DNA from: Chrysogorgia sp. JL179-B06
Lineage: Eukaryota; Cnidaria; Anthozoa; Scleralcyonacea; Chrysogorgiidae
Length of the DNA stretch: 64,000 bases
Reading direction: 5' to 3'
NCBI GenBank assembly: GCA_035772405.1
Contig: JAYKKM010000118.1
Coordinates: 536,001 to 600,000, forward strand
Each line of letters opens with the position of its first letter. The first letter of the stretch is position 1. Of the stretch, positions 1-13,910 are shown piece after piece. The position numbers and the translations under genes were made by a program. A model generated the notes under the pieces. It saw nothing but the letters and a program-made list of their open reading frames with translations. It made no database searches and was not told the DNA's origin.

Positions 1-994
1 ACTGTCCATTTTGCGGCCACGCTATTAATCGCATATATTGTCATCTTTAGAATGTTAACGTTGTTGTTAACGAATGTTAACAAAAAGTAACACATTCCGA
101 ACGCACATCACTAATCTGTGATTACTACTAGTTTTAATATATATTGTAGCTTTGGGAGTTGATTATTTCTCAAAAAAACGTTGGTCGAAGACAGCCGAAA
201 GTTCCTTTACAAGATGGTATCCGTAATACGAAAATTATATTTTTGGGCATGTTCGATTGCCTGCTTTCAAAGAGAACTAAGTTAGCTACCAGGATAAGCT
301 GTATGTATGTTGTAAATAGATCATTTAACTTTAAAAGAATATATTCTATAGCTTTGTGGGAGGGTTAGGATCTTTGTTGTTTTGGGGTCGGTTACAATCC
401 AATTAACTTGGAGGCTGGTACGAGGGCAATGTATTTGCTCGTTGTAGTCCCGTCCGATATGACCTTATATGGAATACGTACTATAAGTACCTATCAAACC
501 CGCTCGGAGAAAGTTTCACTGCGTAGTAAAGCAAAGCCGATTGATTCACATGTCTACACGATTGCTTGAATAAATTTTCAAAATAAATCTTGATTCCAGC
601 AGATGCAGTCAAGCTTTTTGCGTAGTTTCAGACATGGATATTTCACGATTCGGCCCGAAGTGAAATGTTTTAATCAATGAGGAAGCCCGCTAGTCGCTGA
701 TTGGTTGTTTTTGACAGTTCTTCATGTCGGCGGAAGTCTTTCGTGCAGGCATTCCCTCCCTACTTCGCCTTTCCGCTTTCCCCCTCCCCCTAACGCCGCC
801 ACGCAGGCTATGTGTTACTGTGAACCAGTCCACTGGTAAGTCTATCAGCATCACGATTAGCAACAGAAACACACTTCAAATTTCAATAAAGCAAAAGTTC
901 TTACATGAATTTAGCATCAGACATTCAGGGGACTGGGAGGGCCAAATGTGTAAATGGGGGGGGGGGGGGCAGGCCCCTTGGCTATGCCACTGGT
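1..994. other. Non-coding flank left of the satellite array
   Basis: No supported gene. Short TTAACG-rich repeats lie at 50-90. Positions about 357-395 (GGTTAGGATCTTTGTTGTT and flank) match, in inverse orientation, the interior of the foldback element near 25,140-25,185, so this is probably a remnant of the same repeat. A poly-G run lies at about 956-970, just before the first satellite sequence. Two short opposing open frames at 690-1017 are low in complexity and resemble nothing I know. Confidence 0.5.
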
Positions 995-1608
995 TGGATT
1001 TCCACAAAACCATGTAATCAGGGCCTCATATTTAATGTAAATGCCGGGAAACATCGATAATATACATCGTCTGTGCGCTCCACTGTTGAAAAATATTCGT
1101 GAGAATATTTTGCCTGTGATTGTGCAGGAAGTATGACTTTGTAATTATATTAATGGAAAACGTTTCTGCTCTCTTTAACATTTCTTTTGCATCTTTGTTG
1201 ATGCTATTCGTGAAACGACTTCATCACTCGTGAGTTTGTTCATGGTTTTTGCAGGCTCATCATATCTACCATTTTTGTGTTTTTTATTTTGTTTTGTATA
1301 ATAAGAAATGATAATGTTAATGGCTGGTAAGATAAATGAAATGATAATGCCGTGAGAGAAATGATATATGACTGCCGAGACAAACTACGTTAATAGACCA
1401 CCATAAATAGCAGTGGTAGTCTTTAATATCCTCATCCAGAAGGAAACCATCAACAAACGTGATCAGAAACGAAATGAAACTAAAGAACTGTGAGACTAAA
1501 TGAAACCTGATGAAATCTTACCACCAATCCCCCCCTACAGAACCTCTAAAAGCTGTTTTGTCGCGCGGGAATATTTTTACATCTGCCGCGAAAATTGGAG
1601 GTCATTGA

Positions 1609-4073
1609 TTGAGAACAAATTTGTGGCAATTAAGGCCACCGTGCCTTAATAAATTTATTACTAATACTTTCTACTATTACTACTGCGGAAACATGCCACT
1701 GAATTTGACAGAACACATATTCGTCTTCCTGTTTACTGGTTGCTACCTTTTAAAACACAATCCAACAAAGAAGAACTGTTGGTCATTGTTAGGCAATTAT
1801 TTGCGTGTGGGATTTGCCACAGCTACAGCGCCGTCTTAATTACACATTCTGCAGGTTTTAGCTTTCTCGAAAACAAGGAAGTAGACGGGCTTAAACATTT
1901 TCCTGTCTTATGAAAAAATGAAGAAAGCCTTAACACATCTGTCACATCTTAAGTACACTTGCGACGCTTTCTAACTTTCGCGAGAACAAGGAAGTAGACA
2001 AGCCTATATATAAGCATTTACTGATGGAGCAGAGGAACGCTTTATAACATGCTATGACACGCATTAGTACACAATAGAAAGCATTTTTATTCCGACGTGT
2101 TAAAGACGTTCTCTATCTTTGGGGTTACCATCATTTGGTTGTATAATATGTTGCATCAAGTTTGAGAATTGATGAGTATTAGTATGATTTATTTACAGTC
2201 GACCACGCAGGATAAGGTTGCCTTATTTATCCGAGCCAGAGGCTCATGTGTTAAGCGCTCGTCTATTCAGTTTATATGCACTCTTATAAACAGCCTCTAT
2301 AAGGGGTGTTTACATGGAGACGAACTGGCCCGGTTGTCAGGACAACTGTATTAGCTTATAGTCTGGTTCGTAGGTCGCCCTCATGTTGGTTTAAATCGAT
2401 TTCATGGCGTTGGATTTCCACAAAACCATGATTGAGATTGAAATGATTGAAAATTGATTGAGAACAAATTTGTGGCAAGGCCACCGTGCCTTAATAAATT
2501 TATTACTAATACTTTCTACTATTACTACTGCGGAAACATGCAACTGAATTTGATAGAACACATATTCGTCTTCCTGTTTACTGGTTGCTACCTTTTAAAA
2601 CACAATCCTACAAAGAAGAACTGTTGGTCATTGTTAGGTAATTGTTTGCGCGTGGGATTTGACAATACCATCAGCTACAGCGCCATCTTAATTACACCTT
2701 CTGCAGGTTCTAGCTTTCTCGAAAACAAGGAAGTAGACGGGCTTAAACATTTTCCTGTCTTATGACAAAATGAAGAAAGCCTTATAACACATCTGTCACA
2801 TCTTAAGTACACCTGCGATGCTTTCTAACTTTCGCGAGAACAAGGAACTAGACAAGCCCGGCTATATAAGCATTTACTGATAGAGCATGACGGGAACGCT
2901 TTATAACATACTATGACATGCTGTAACAACCAACCATGTAATGGTATATATTAGGAAATAAGCAAAGGTACGCTTCGTTTCCTTTGTCGCGAAAATATTG
3001 CTTTTGTAGCTTGCAAATGTTTCAGCAACCACGGTACGGAGTATTTTAATAAAATACATATAAGTACACAGTAGAAAGCATTTTTATTTCGACGTTTTAA
3101 AAATGTTTTCTATCTTTGGGGTTACCCTCATTTGGTTGTAGAATGTTGCATCAAGTTTGAGAATTGATGAGTATTAGTATGATTTATTTACAGTCGACCA
3201 CGCAGGATAAGGTTGCCTTATTTATCCGAACCAGAGGCTCATGTGTTAAGCGCTCGTCTATTCAGTTTATCACTCTTATAAACAGCTCTATAAGGGGTGT
3301 TTACATGGAGACGAGCTGGCCCGGTTGTCAGGATAACTGTATTAGCTTAGTCTGGTTCGTAGGTCGCCCTCATGTTGGTTTAAATCGATTTGATGGCGTT
3401 GGATTTCCACAAAACCATGTAATCGTGGCCTCGTATTTAATGTAAATGCCGGGAAACATCGATAATATACATCCTCTGTGCGCTCCACTGTTGAAAAATA
3501 TTCGTGAGAATATTTTGCCTGTAATTGTGCAGGAAGTATGACTATGAAAACGTTTCTGCTCTCTTTAACATTTATTTTGCATCTTTGTTGATGCTATTCG
3601 TGAAACGACTTCATCACTCGTGAGTTTGTTCATGGTTTTTGCAGGCTCATCATATCTACCATTTTTGTGTTTTTTATTTTGTTTTGTATAATAAGAAATG
3701 ATAATGTTAATGGCTGGTAAGATAAATGAAATGATAATGCCGTGAGAGAAATGATATATGACTGGTGAGGTGTGCCAAAAATGAATATTTAATCTTTTTA
3801 TTTGAAATATTACAAATTTCTTGAAAAATATAATTTTCTCCGAGACAGACTAGGTTAATAGACCACCATAAATAGCAGTGGTAGTCTTTAATATCCTCAT
3901 CCAGAAGGAAACCATCAACAAACGTGATCAGAAACGAAATGAAACTAAAGAACTGTGAGACTAAATGAAACCTGATGAAATCTTACCACCAATCCCCCCC
4001 TACAGAACCTCTAAAAGCTGTTTTGTCGCGTGGGAATATTTTTACATCTGCCGCGAAAATTGGAGGTCATTGA
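1609..4073. repeat. Satellite higher-order unit 1
   Basis: First complete A+B unit, 2,465 bp. Monomer A runs to about 2,453 and monomer B from 2,454. The A monomer carries the variant CAGCCTCTATAAG. The B monomer has CCATGTAATGG, without the ATGC insertion. Confidence 0.9.
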
Positions 4074-6533
4074 TTGAGAACAAATTTGTGGCAATTAAGG
4101 CCACCGTGCCTTAATAAATTTATTACTAATACTTTCTACTATTACTACTGCGGAAACATGCCACTGAATTTGACAGAACACATATTCGTCTTCCTGTTTA
4201 CTGGTTGCTACCTTTTAAAACACAATCCAACAAAGAAGAACTGTTGGTCATTGTTAGGCAATTATTTGCGTGTGGGATTTGCCACAGCTACAGCGCCGTC
4301 TTAATTACACATTCTGCAGGTTTTAGCTTTCTCGAAAACAAGGAAGTAGACGGGCTTAAACATTTTCCTGTCTTATGAAAAAATGAAGAAAGCCTTAACA
4401 CATCTGTCACATCTTAAGTACACTTGCGACGCTTTCTAACTTTCGTGAGAACAAGGAAGTAGACAAGCCTATATATAAGCATTTACTGATGGAGCAGAGG
4501 AACGCTTTATAACATGCTATGACATGCATTAGTACACAATAGAAAGCATTTTTATTCCGACGTGTTAAAGACGTTCTCTATCTTTGGGGTTACCATCATT
4601 TGGTTGTAGAATATGTTGCATCAAGTTTGAGAATTGATGAGTATTAGTATGATTTATTTACAGTCGACCACGCAGGATAAGGTTGCCTTATTTATCCGAG
4701 CCAGAGGCTCATGTGTTAAGCGCTCGTCTATTCAGTTTATATGCACTCTTATAAACAGCTCTATAAGGGGTGTTTACATGGAGACGAACTGGCCCGGTTG
4801 TCAGGACAACTGTATTAGCTTATAGTCTGGTTCGTAGGTCGCCCTCATGTTGGTTTAAATCGATTTCATGGCGTTGGATTTCCACAAAACCATGATTGAG
4901 ATTGAAATGATTGAAAATTGATTGAGAACAAATTTGTGGCAAGGCCACCGTGCCTTAATAAATTTATTACTAATACTTTCTACTATTACTACTGCGGAAA
5001 CATGCAACTGAATTTGATAGAACACATATTCGTCTTCCTGTTTACTGGTTGCTACCTTTTAAAACACAATCCTACAAAGAAGAACTGTTGGTCATTGTTA
5101 GGTAATTGTTTGCGCGTGGGATTTGACAATACCATCAGCTACAGCGCCATCTTAATTACACCTTCTGCAGGTTCTAGCTTTCTCGAAAACAAGGAAGTAG
5201 ACGGGCTTAAACATTTTCCTGTCTTATGACAAAATGAAGAAAGCCTTATAACACATCTGTCACATCTTAAGTACACCTGCGATGCTTTCTAACTTTCGCG
5301 AGAACAAGGAACTAGACAAGCCCGGCTATATAAGCATTTACTGATAGAGCATGACGGGAACGCTTTATAACATACTATGACATGCTGTAACAACCAACCA
5401 TGCATGTAATGGTATATATTAGGAAATAAGCAAAGGTACGCTTCGTTTCCTTTGTCGCGAAAATATTGCTTTTGTAGCTTGCAAATGTTTCAGCAACCAC
5501 GGTACGGAGTATTTTAATAAAATACATATAAGTACACAGTAGAAAGCATTTTTATTTCGACGTTTTAAAAATGTTTTCTATCTTTGGGGTTACCCTCATT
5601 TGGTTGTAGAATGTTGCATCAAGTTTGAGAATTGATGAGTATTAGTATGATTTATTTACAGTCGACCACGCAGGATAAGGTTGCCTTATTTATCCGAACC
5701 AGAGGCTCATGTGTTAAGCGCTCGTCTATTCAGTTTATCACTCTTATAAACAGCTCTATAAGGGGTGTTTACATGGAGACGAGCTGGCCCGGTTGTCAGG
5801 ATAACTGTATTAGCTTAGTCTGGTTCGTAGGTCGCCCTCATGTTGGTTTAAATCGATTTGATGGCGTTGGATTTCCACAAAACCATGTAATCGTGGCCTC
5901 GTATTTAATGTAAATGCCGGGAAACATCGATAATATACATCCTCTGTGCGCTCCACTGTTGAAAAATATTCGTGAGAATATTTTGCCTGTAATTGTGCAG
6001 GAAGTATGACTATGAAAACGTTTCTGCTCTCTTTAACATTTCTTTTGCATCTTTGTTGATGCTATTCGTGAAACGAACCGTGAGTTTGTTCATGGTTTTT
6101 GCAGGCTCATCATATCTACCATTTTTGTGTTTTTTATTTTGTTTTGTATAATAAGAAATGATAATGTTAATGGCTGGTAAGATAAATGAAATGATAATGC
6201 CGTGAGAGAAATGATATATGACTGGTGAGGTGTGCCAAAAATGAATATTTAATCTTTTTATTTGAAATATTACAAATTTCTTGAAAAATATAATTTTCTC
6301 CGAGACAGACTAGGTTAATAGACCACCATAAATAGCAGTGGTAGTCTTTAATATCCTCATCCAGAAGGAAACCATCAACAAACGTGATCAGAAACGAAAT
6401 GAAACTAAAGAACTGTGAGACTAAATGAAACCTGATGAAATCTTACCACCAATCCCCCCCTACAGAACCTCTAAAAGCTGTTTTGTCGCGCGGGAATATT
6501 TTTACATCTGCCGCGAAAATTGGAGGTCATTGA
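4074..6533. repeat. Satellite higher-order unit 2
   Basis: 2,460 bp. Monomer A has the CAGCTCTATAAG variant (one C fewer) and monomer B has CCATGCATGTAATGG. A 12-bp deletion lies near 6,076 (GAAACGAACCGTGAG). Confidence 0.9.
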
Positions 6534-9002
6534 TTGAGAACAAATTTGTGGCAATTAAGGCCACCGTGCCTTAATAAATTTATTACTAATACTTTCTACT
6601 ATTACTACTGCGGAAACATGCCACTGAATTTGACAGAACACATATTCGTCTTCCTGTTTACTGGTTGCTACCTTTTAAAACACAATCCAACAAAGAAGAA
6701 CTGTTGGTCATTGTTAGGCAATTATTTGCGTGTGGGATTTGCCACAGCTACAGCGCCGTCTTAATTACACATTCTGCAGGTTTTAGCTTTCTCGAAAACA
6801 AGGAAGTAGACGGGCTTAAACATTTTCCTGTCTTATGAAAAAATGAAGAAAGCCTTAACACATCTGTCACATCTTAAGTACACTTGCGACGCTTTCTAAC
6901 TTTCGCGAGAACAAGGAAGTAGACAAGCCTATATATAAGCATTTACTGATGGAGCAGAGGAACGCTTTATAACATGCTATGACATGCATTAGTACACAAT
7001 AGAAAGCATTTTTATTCCGACGTGTTAAAGATGTTCTCTATCTTTGGGGTTACCATCATTTGGTTGTAGAATATGTTGCATCAAGTTTGAGAATTGATGA
7101 GTATTAGTATGATTTATTTACAGTCGACCACGCAGGATAAGGTTGCCTTATTTATCCGAGCCAGAGGCTCATGTGTTAAGCGCTCGTCTATTCAGTTTAT
7201 ATGCACTCTTATAAACAGCCTCTATAAGGGGTGTTTACATGGAGACGAACTGGCCCGGTTGTCAGGACAACTGTATTAGCTTATAGTCTGGTTCGTAGGT
7301 CGCCCTCATGCTGGTTTAAATCGATTTCATGGCGTTGGATTTCCACAAAACCATGATTGAGATTGAAATGATTGAAAATTGATTGAGAACAAATTTGTGG
7401 CAAGGCCACCGTGCCTTAATAAATTTATTACTAATACTTTCTACTATTACTACTGCGGAAACATGCAACTGAATTTGATAGAACACATATTCGTCTTCCT
7501 GTTTACTGGTTGCTACCTTTTAAAACACAATCCTACAAAGAAGAACTGTTGGTCATTGTTAGGTAATTGTTTGCGCGTGGGATTTGACAATACCATCAGC
7601 TACAGCGCCATCTTAATTACACCTTCTGCAGGTTCTAGCTTTCTCGAAAACAAGGAAGTAGACGGGCTTAAACATTTTCCTGTCTTATGACAAAATGAAG
7701 AAAGCCTTATAACACATCTGTCACATCTTAAGTACACCTGCGATGCTTTCTAACTTTCGCGAGAACAAGGAACTAGACAAGCCCGGCTATATAAGCATTT
7801 ACTGATAGAGCATGACGGGAACGCTTTATAACATACTATGACATGCTGTAACAACCAACCATGTAATGGTATATATTAGGAAATAAGCAAAGGTACGCTT
7901 CGTTTCCTTTGTCGCGAAAATATTGCTTTTGTAGCTTGCAAATGTTTCAGCAACCACGGTACGGAGTATTTTAATAAAATACATATAAGTACACAGTAGA
8001 AAGCATTTTTATTTCGACGTTTTAAAAATGTTTTCTATCTTTGGGGTTACCCTCATTTGGTTGTAGAATGTTGCATCAAGTTTGAGAATTGATGAGTATT
8101 AGTATGATTTATTTACAGTCGACCACGCAGGATAAGGTTGCCTTATTTATCCGAACCAGAGGCTCATGTGTTAAGCGCTCGTCTATTCAGTTTATATGCA
8201 CTCTTATAAACAGCTCTATAAGGGGTGTTTACATGGAGACGAGCTGGCCCGGTTGTCAGGATAACTGTATTAGCTTAGTCTGGTTCGTAGGTCGCCCTCA
8301 TGTTGGTTTAAATCGATTTGATGGCGTTGGATTTCCACAAAACCATGTAATCGTGGCCTCGTATTTAATGTAAATGCCGGGAAACATCGATAATATACAT
8401 CCTCTGTGCGCTCCACTGTTGAAAAATATTCGTGAGAATATTTTGCCTGTAATTGTGCAGGAAGTATGACTATGAAAACGTTTCTGCTCTCTTTAACATT
8501 TCTTTTGCATCTTTGTTGATGCTATTCGTGAAACGACTTCATCACTCGTGAGTTTGTTCATGGTTTTTTGCAGGCTCATCATATCTACCATTTTTGTGTT
8601 TTTTATTTTGTTTTGTATAATAAGAAATGATAATGTTAATGGCTGGTAAGATAAATGAAATGATAATGCCGTGAGAGAAATGATATATGACTGGTGAGGT
8701 GTGCCAAAAATGAATATTTAATCTTTTTATTTGAAATATTACAAATTTCTTGAAAAATATAATTTTCTCCGAGACAGACTAGGTTAATAGACCACCATAA
8801 ATAGCAGTGGTAGTCTTTAATATCCTCATCCAGAAGGAAACCATCAACAAACGTGATCAGAAACGAAATGAAACTAAAGAACTGTGAGACTAAATGAAAC
8901 CTGATGAAATCTTACCACCAATCCCCCCCTACAGAACCTCTAAAAGCTGTTTTGTCGCGCGGGAATATTTTTACATCTGCCGCGAAAATTGGAGGTCATT
9001 GA
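6534..9002. repeat. Satellite higher-order unit 3
   Basis: 2,469 bp. Monomer A again has CAGCCTCTATAAG and monomer B lacks the ATGC insertion, as in unit 1. The B open frame at 8089 keeps ATGCACTC, where the other B copies have ACTC. Confidence 0.9.
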
Positions 9003-11470
9003 TTGAGAACAAATTTGTGGCAATTAAGGCCACCGTGCCTTAATAAATTTATTACTAATACTTTCTACTATTACTACTGCGGAAACATGCCACTGAATTT
9101 GACAGAACACATATTCGTCTTCCTGTTTACTGGTTGCTACCTTTTAAAACACAATCCAACAAAGAAGAACTGTTGGTCATTGTTAGGCAATTATTTGCGT
9201 GTGGGATTTGCCACAGCTACAGCGCCGTCTTAATTACACATTCTGCAGGTTTTAGCTTTCTCGAAAACAAGGAAGTAGACGGGCTTAAACATTTTCCTGT
9301 CTTATGAAAAAATGAAGAAAGCCTTAACACATCTGTCACATCTTAAGTACACTTGCGACGCTTTCTAACTTTCGCGAGAACAAGGAAGTAGACAAGCCTA
9401 TATATAAGCATTTACTGATGGAGCAGAGGAACGCTTTATAACATGCTATGACATGCATTAGTACACAATAGAAAGCATTTTTATTCCGACGTGTTAAAGA
9501 TGTTCTCTATCTTTGGGGTTACCATCATTTGGTTGTAGAATATGTTGCATCAAGTTTGAGAATTGATGAGTATTAGTATGATTTATTTACAGTCGACCAC
9601 GCAGGATAAGGTTGCCTTATTTATCCGAACCAGAGGCTCATGTGTTAAGCGCTCGTCTATTCAGTTTATATGCACTCTTATAAACAGCTCTATAAGGGGT
9701 GTTTACATGGAGACGAACTGGCCCGGTTGTCAGGACAACTGTATTAGCTTATAGTCTGGTTCGTAGGTCGCCCTCATGTTGGTTTAAATCGATTTCATGG
9801 CGTTGGATTTCCACAAAACCATGATTGAGATTGAAATGATTGAAAATTGATTGAGAACAAATTTGTGGCAAGGCCACCGTGCCTTAATAAATTTATTACT
9901 AATACTTTCTACTATTACTACAGCGGAAACATGCAACTGAATTTGATAGAACACATATTCGTCTTCCTGTTTACTGGTTGCTACCTTTTAAAACACAATC
10001 CTACAAAGAAGAACTGTTGGTCATTGTTAGGTAATTGTTTGCGCGTGGGATTTGACAATACCATCAGCTACAGCGCCATCTTAATTACACCTTCTGCAGG
10101 TTCTAGCTTTCTCGAAAACAAGGAAGTAGACGGGCTTAAACATTTTCCTGTCTTATGACAAAATGAAGAAAGCCTTATAACACATCTGTCACATCTTAAG
10201 TACACCTGCGATGCTTTCTAACTTTCGCGAGAACAAGGAACTAGACAAGCCCGGCTATATAAGCATTTACTGATAGAGCATGACGGGAACGCTTTATAAC
10301 ATACTATGACATGCTGTAACAACCAACCATGCATGTAATGGTATATATTAGGAAATAAGCAAAGGTACGCTTCGTTTCCTTTGTCGCGAAAATATTGCTT
10401 TTGTAGCTTGCAAATGTTTCAGCAACCACGGTACGGAGTATTTTAATAAAATACATATAAGTACACAGTAGAAAGCATTTTTATTTCGACGTTTTAAAAA
10501 TGTTTTCTATCTTTGGGGTTACCCTCATTTGGTTGTAGAATGTTGCATCAAGTTTGAGAATTGATGAGTATTAGTATGATTTATTTACAGTCGACCACGC
10601 AGGATAAGGTTGCCTTATTTATCCGAACCAGAGGCTCATGTGTTAAGCGCTCGTCTATTCAGTTTATCACTCTTATAAACAGCTCTATAAGGGGTGTTTA
10701 CATGGAGACGAGCTGGCCCGGTTGTCAGGATAACTGTATTAGCTTAGTCTGGTTCGTAGGTCGCCCTCATGTTGGTTTAAATCGATTTGATGGCGTTGGA
10801 TTTCCACAAAACCATGTAATCGTGGCCTCGTATTTAATGTAAATGCCGGGAAACATCGATAATATACATCCTCTGTGCGCTCCACTGTTGAAAAATATTC
10901 GTGAGAATATTTTGCCTGTAATTGTGCAGGAAGTATGACTATGAAAACGTTTCTGCTCTCTTTAACATTTATTTTGCATCTTTGTTGATGCTATTCGTGA
11001 AACGACTTCATCACTCGTGAGTTTGTTCATGGTTTTTGCAGGCTCATCATATCTACCATTTTTGTGTTTTTTATTTTGTTTTGTATAATAAGAAATGATA
11101 ATGTTAATGGCTGGTAAGATAAATGAAATGATAATGCCGTGAGAGAAATGATATATGACTGGTGAGGTGTGCCAAAAATGAATATTTAATCTTTTTATTT
11201 GAAATATTTCAAATTTCTTGAAAAATATAATTTTCTCCGAGACAAACTACGTTAATAGACCACCATAAATAGCAGTGGTAGTCTTTAATATCCTCATCCA
11301 GAAGGAAACCATCAACAAACGTGATCAGAAACGAAATGAAACTAAAGAACTGTGAGACTAAATGAAACCTGATGAAATCTTACCACCAATCCCCCCCTAC
11401 AGAACCTCTAAAAGCTGTTTTGTCGCGCGGGAATATTTTTACATCTGCCGCGAAAATTGGAGGTCATTGA
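9003..11470. repeat. Satellite higher-order unit 4
   Basis: 2,468 bp. It carries the CAGCTCTATAAG and CCATGCATGTAATGG variants, as in unit 2. Near 11,241 it has GAGACAAACTACGTT, a variant shared only with unit 1's left partner near 1,380, which points to exchange within the array. Confidence 0.9.
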
Positions 11471-13910
11471 TTGAGAACAAATTTGTGGCAATTAAGGCCA
11501 CCGTGCCTTAATAAATTTATTACTAATACTTTCTACTATTACTACTGCGGAAACATGCCACTGAATTTGACAGAACACATATTCGTCTTCCTGTTTACTG
11601 GTTGCTACCTTTTAAAACACAATCCAACAAAGAAGAACTGTTGGTCATTGTTAGGCAATTATTTGCGTGTGGGATTTGCCACAGCTACAGCGCCGTCTTA
11701 ATTACACATTCTGCAGGTTTTAGCTTTCTCGAAAACAAGGAAGTAGACGGGCTTAAACATTTTCCTGTCTTATGAAAAAATGAAGAAAGCCTTAACACAT
11801 CTGTCACATCTTAAGTACACTTGCGACGCTTTCTAACTTTCGTGAGAACAAGGAAGTAGACAAGCCTATATATAAGCATTTACTGATGGAGCAGAGGAAC
11901 GCTTTATAACATGCTATGACATGCATTAGTACACAATAGAAAGCATTTTTATTCCGACGTGTTAAAGACGTTCTCTATCTTTGGGGTTACCATCATTTGG
12001 TTGTAGAATATGTTGCATCAAGTTTGAGAATTGATGAGTATTAGTATGATTTATTTACAGTCGACCACGCAGGATAAGGTTGCCTTATTTATCCGAGCCA
12101 GAGGCTCATGTGTTAAGCGCTCGTCTATTCAGTTTATATGCACTCTTATAAACAGCCTCTATAAGGGGTGTTTACATGGAGACGAACTGGCTAGTCTGGT
12201 TCGTAGGTCGCCCTCATGTTGGTTTAAATCGATTTCATGGCGTTGGATTTCCACAAAACCATGATTGAGATTGAAATGATTGAAAATTGATTGAGAACAA
12301 ATTTGTGGCAAGGCCACCGTGCCTTAATAAATTTATTACTAATACTTTCTACTATTACTACTGCGGAAACATGCAACTGAATTTGATAGAACACATATTC
12401 GTCTTCCTGTTTACTGGTTGCTACCTTTTAAAACACAATCCTACAAAGAAGAACTGTTGGTCATTGTTAGGTAATTGTTTGCGCGTGGGATTTGACAATA
12501 CCATCAGCTACAGCGCCATCTTAATTACACCTTCTGCAGGTTCTAGCTTTCTCGAAAACAAGGAAGTAGACGGGCTTAAACATTTTCCTGTCTTATGACA
12601 AAATGAAGAAAGCCTTATAACACATCTGTCACATCTTAAGTACACCTGCGATGCTTTCTAACTTTCGCGAGAACAAGGAACTAGACAAGCCCGGCTATAT
12701 AAGCATTTACTGATAGAGCATGACGGGAACGCTTTATAACATACTATGACATGCTGTAACAACCAACCATGCATGTAATGGTATATATTAGGAAATAAGC
12801 AAAGGTACGCTTCGTTTCCTTTGTCGCGAAAATATTGCTTTTGTAGCTTGCAAATGTTTCAGCAACCACGGTACGGAGTATTTTAATAAAATACATATAA
12901 GTACACAGTAGAAAGCATTTTTATTTCGACGTTTTAAAAATGTTTTCTATCTTTGGGGTTACCCTCATTTGGTTGTAGAATGTTGCATCAAGTTTGAGAA
13001 TTGATGAGTATTAGTATGATTTATTTACAGTCGACCACGCAGGATAAGGTTGCCTTATTTATCCGAACCAGAGGCTCATGTGTTAAGCGCTCGTCTATTC
13101 AGTTTATCACTCTTATAAACAGCTCTATAAGGGGTGTTTACATGGAGACGAACTGGCCCGGTTGTCAGGACAACTGTATTAGCTTAGTCTGGTTCGTAGG
13201 TCGCCCTCATGTTGGTTTAAATCGATTTGATGGCGTTGGATTTCCACAAAACCATGTAATCGTGGCCTCGTATTTAATGTAAATGCCGGGAAACATCGAT
13301 AATATACATCCTCTGTGCGCTCCACTGTTGAAAAATATTCGTGAGAATATTTTGCCTGTAATTGTGCAGGAAGTATGACTATGAAAACGTTTCTGCTCTC
13401 TTTAACATTTCTTTTGCATCTTTGTTGATGCTATTCGTGAAACGACTTCATCACTCGTGAGTTTGTTCATGGTTTTTGCAGGCTCATCATATCTACCATT
13501 TTTGTGTTTTTTATTTTGTTTTGTATAATAAGAAATGATAATGTTAATGGCTGGTAAGATAAATGAAATGATAATGCCGTGAGAGAAATGATATATGACT
13601 GGTGAGGTGTGCCAAAAATGAATATTTAATCTTTTTATTTGAAATATTACAAATTTCTTGAAAAATATAATTTTCTCCGAGACAGACTAGGTTAATAGAC
13701 CACCATAAATAGCAGTGGTAGTCTTTAATATCCTCATCCAGAAGGAAACCATCAACAAACGTGATCAGAAACGAAATGAAACTAAAGAACTGTGAGACTA
13801 AATGAAACCTGATGAAATCTTACCACCAATCCCCCCCTACAGAACCTCTAAAAGCTGTTTTGTCGCGCGGGAATATTTTTACATCTGCCGCGAAAATTGG
13901 AGGTCATTGA
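11471..13910. repeat. Satellite higher-order unit 5
   Basis: 2,440 bp, the shortest unit, because 30 bp are deleted near 12,191 (GACGAACTGG joined to CTAGTCTGG). Monomer A has the CAGCCTCTATAAG variant of units 1 and 3. Confidence 0.9.
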